From Firmicutes bacterium HGW-Firmicutes-14 (GTDB taxonomy: Bacteria > Bacillota > Thermincolia > Thermincolales > UBA2595): a stretch of 63,147 nucleotides of DNA. The notes beneath the pieces were generated by a model. That model did no database searches. It saw nothing but the letters and a program-made list of their open reading frames with translations, and was not told the origin of the DNA. Position 1 is the stretch's first letter; each line of letters begins with the position of its first letter. This document shows positions 62,032 through 63,147 of the stretch, piece by piece. The stretch lies in the NCBI GenBank assembly GCA_002840275.1, contig PHAB01000024.1, positions 1 to 63,147 of the forward strand. The letters are read 5' to 3'. Position numbers and translations under genes: made by a program.

Positions 62032-62895
62032 CTATAAAGGGCTCTTTATATTAAAAAGATGGGGATTTCTTACCTTGGTATAGATATTTGTTGTAACAAT
62101 ACTCGCATGCCCCAATAGGTTCTGTATGTAACGGATATCAGTTCCTGCTTCTAACAAGTGGGTGGCAAAGCAATGCCGAAGTGTATGACAGGAAACAGTC
62201 TTTTGAATTCCGGCCTTTTCGACTGACTGTTTAAAGAACTTTTGGACGGCTCTGGTTGTATATTTTGTCCCTCTTTGTGTTGTGAACAGGTATTCTTTTG
62301 GTTGTTTCAAAGCTATTTGGCGGGACAACTGTACTTTTAGTTTTCTGGAAAAGACCGTTATTCGATCTTTATGACCCTTTCCACCCCTAACAAAAAGTGT
62401 GAGGTTATCAGGATTAATATCCTGAACCCGTAAGTTAACTAATTCTGAAACGCGCAATCCGGAAGCATACATCAATTGCATCATCAATCGATGAACTGGG
62501 TTTTGGACGGAATTGAAGATTTTGAGTACTTCCTGTTTTGTCATAACTACTGGAATCCGTTTGTTTGAGCGGGGGCGGGATATATCCTCCAAGTGAAATT
62601 CTTTATGAAAAATCTCTGCATAGAGGAATTTAAGAGCATTTATTGTCTGGTCAACGGTAACCGGGCTAAGGCCAATATTATCAATAAGATAATATAGATA
62701 ATCTCTGATAAGTGATGATGAAATGTTACGCGGATGCAATGGGTAAAAATAATTGATAAAGCTTTTAACGAGAGATGCATAGGTTTTAATGGTCTTAGTA
62801 CTATAATTACGAATTTTCATTTCTTTGCGGTATAAATCTAATAAGCTGCGGGCCCAGAGATAAGGTTGTCTGTTTTCTTTTAGAGTAATAATCAT
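62032..62895 (-). CDS. Tyrosine recombinase/integrase (XerC/D- or integron-like)
   Basis: A 287-residue recombinase. The N-terminal SAM-like domain is YSTKTIKTYASLVKSFINYF. Catalytic residues are R in ASGLRVSELV, K in RGGKGHKDR, the HTLRHCFATHLLEAG box, H in LGHASIVTTNIY and its tyrosine. It is visibly AT-rich compared with neighbours, unlike the window's XerD. ATG 62895 is the start, with GGGAGG seven bases upstream; TTG 62901 in frame is too close. It has its own promoter and adjacent repeats, consistent with horizontal acquisition. No gene cassettes or attachment site were identified. Confidence 0.88.
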   Translation of the reverse strand: MIITLKENRQPYLWARSLLDLYRKEMKIRNYSTKTIKTYASLVKSFINYFYPLHPRNISSSLIRDYLYYLIDNIGLSPVTVDQTINALKFLYAEIFHKEFHLEDISRPRSNKRIPVVMTKQEVLKIFNSVQNPVHRLMMQLMYASGLRVSELVNLRVQDINPDNLTLFVRGGKGHKDRITVFSRKLKVQLSRQIALKQPKEYLFTTQRGTKYTTRAVQKFFKQSVEKAGIQKTVSCHTLRHCFATHLLEAGTDIRYIQNLLGHASIVTTNIYTKVRNPHLFNIKSPL

Positions 62896-62908
62896 TGGCA
62901 AACCTCCC

Positions 62909-62920
62909 GAACAAATGTTC
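62909..62920. promoter_or_regulatory. Palindrome between integrase promoter and ribosome site
   Basis: GAACAAATGTTC is a perfect dyad apart from its two central bases (GAACA/TGTTC). It lies just downstream of the integrase -10, where a repressor could bind. GAACTTTGTTC at 62985-62995 is a related dyad. Confidence 0.45.
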
Positions 62921-62931
62921 TCCCCCCTTTG

Positions 62932-62960
62932 ATACTATAACAAGGACAAGCAAAAGTCAA
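62932..62960 (-). promoter_or_regulatory. Sigma-A promoter of the integrase gene
   Basis: On the minus strand: TTGACT (plus 62955-62960), a 17-base spacer and TAGTAT (plus 62932-62937), about 37 bases before the start codon. Confidence 0.65.
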
Positions 62961-62984
62961 CCATTATTTGCCATATAATAAAAG

Positions 62985-63038
62985 GAACTTTGTTCAGGTT
63001 TCAATTTATGTTTTTATTTATTTTACTACTTTGTTCAG
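62985..63038. repeat. Two CTTTGTTCAG direct repeats upstream of the integrase
   Basis: CTTTGTTCAG occurs at 62988-62997 and again at 63029-63038, 41 bases apart. The first lies within GAACTTTGTTC. Directly repeated recombinase arm or core sites would fit, but no crossover pair can be defined. Nothing recognisable follows to the window end at 63147. Confidence 0.5.
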
Positions 63039-63147
63039 ATATAAGGGTGTTAGGCGAAATGTCGTAGCTATGGGGTCGTTTGGGCCGGGATTTGTGGTCA
63101 TTTTTCTCCTTCGGGCGGTAAGTTAGTCAATTTTTTTACTAAGGGGT

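Overview
The window looks like chromosome of an anaerobic, endospore-forming Firmicute of the Peptococcaceae type (Pelotomaculum/Desulfotomaculum-like). The reasoning is: SpoIIP, SpoIIM, the SpoIIA operon, sigma-F and most of spoVA are present; metabolism is ferredoxin- and AdhE-based; a demethylmenaquinone methyltransferase is present; Shine-Dalgarno sites are strong and GTG/TTG starts are common. Genes run almost entirely on the + strand. Base composition is moderate GC, except for the visibly AT-rich integrase at the right end. No tRNA, rRNA or CRISPR array was seen. The species call is inference from gene content.

Layout. 1-1014: 3' part of a group II intron whose reverse-transcriptase ORF is itself interrupted by the 3' end of a second group II intron (a probable twintron cut by the window edge). 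1.07-12.7 kb: isoprenoid/lipid/GTPase block (fni, der, plsY, gpsA, menG) interleaved with sporulation-linked genes (DUF1614 membrane protein, SpoIIP, YIEGIA protein and its small partner, two DUF3189 paralogs), a PDZ/radical-SAM protein and two Fe-S proteins. 12.9-17.3 kb: a GGDEF-EAL protein, a frameshifted MetE-like gene, a 56-residue ORF and lysA. 17.5-21.1 kb: SteA, SteB-like protein, GT2 and an MraY/WecA-like transferase, probably a septum or envelope module.

21.1-30.1 kb: a PAS-AAA-Fis sigma-54 activator, a coiled-coil protein, a membrane protein and a GNAT enzyme, then ptb, buk and a four-subunit 2-oxoacid:ferredoxin oxidoreductase. Two -24/-12 promoters with exact spacing, one of them with paired upstream dyads, suggest that branched-chain 2-oxoacid oxidation (oxoacid to acyl-CoA to acyl-phosphate to acid plus ATP) is under sigma-54 control. 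30.1-37.0 kb: antiporter, small HTH protein, M20 peptidase, DUF3866, a minus-strand micro-ORF, an endonuclease Q-like protein and a ComB-like protein. 37.08-37.44 kb: two convergent long hairpins with covarying arms and an identical 21-nt loop segment.

37.5-55.5 kb: a classical sporulation/salvage string: spoIIM, adhE, ald, DUF4227, xerD, deoB, punA, pdp, dacF, spoIIAA-spoIIAB-sigF (behind an excellent sigma-H promoter), dodecin (behind a sigma-F/G-like promoter), and spoVAC-spoVAD-spoVAE-(membrane protein)-spoVAEA-spoVAF. 55.6-58.7 kb: three genes of the acyl-CoA dehydratase activase group. 58.7-61.7 kb: a 184-nt imperfect hairpin, a TrpB2-type enzyme and ilvE. 62.0-63.1 kb: an AT-rich tyrosine recombinase on the minus strand with its own promoter and nearby repeats, probably acquired.

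Limits: everything comes from reading the sequence, with no database search. Promoter and hairpin calls are by eye. Start codons were chosen from Shine-Dalgarno spacing and remembered family N-termini.
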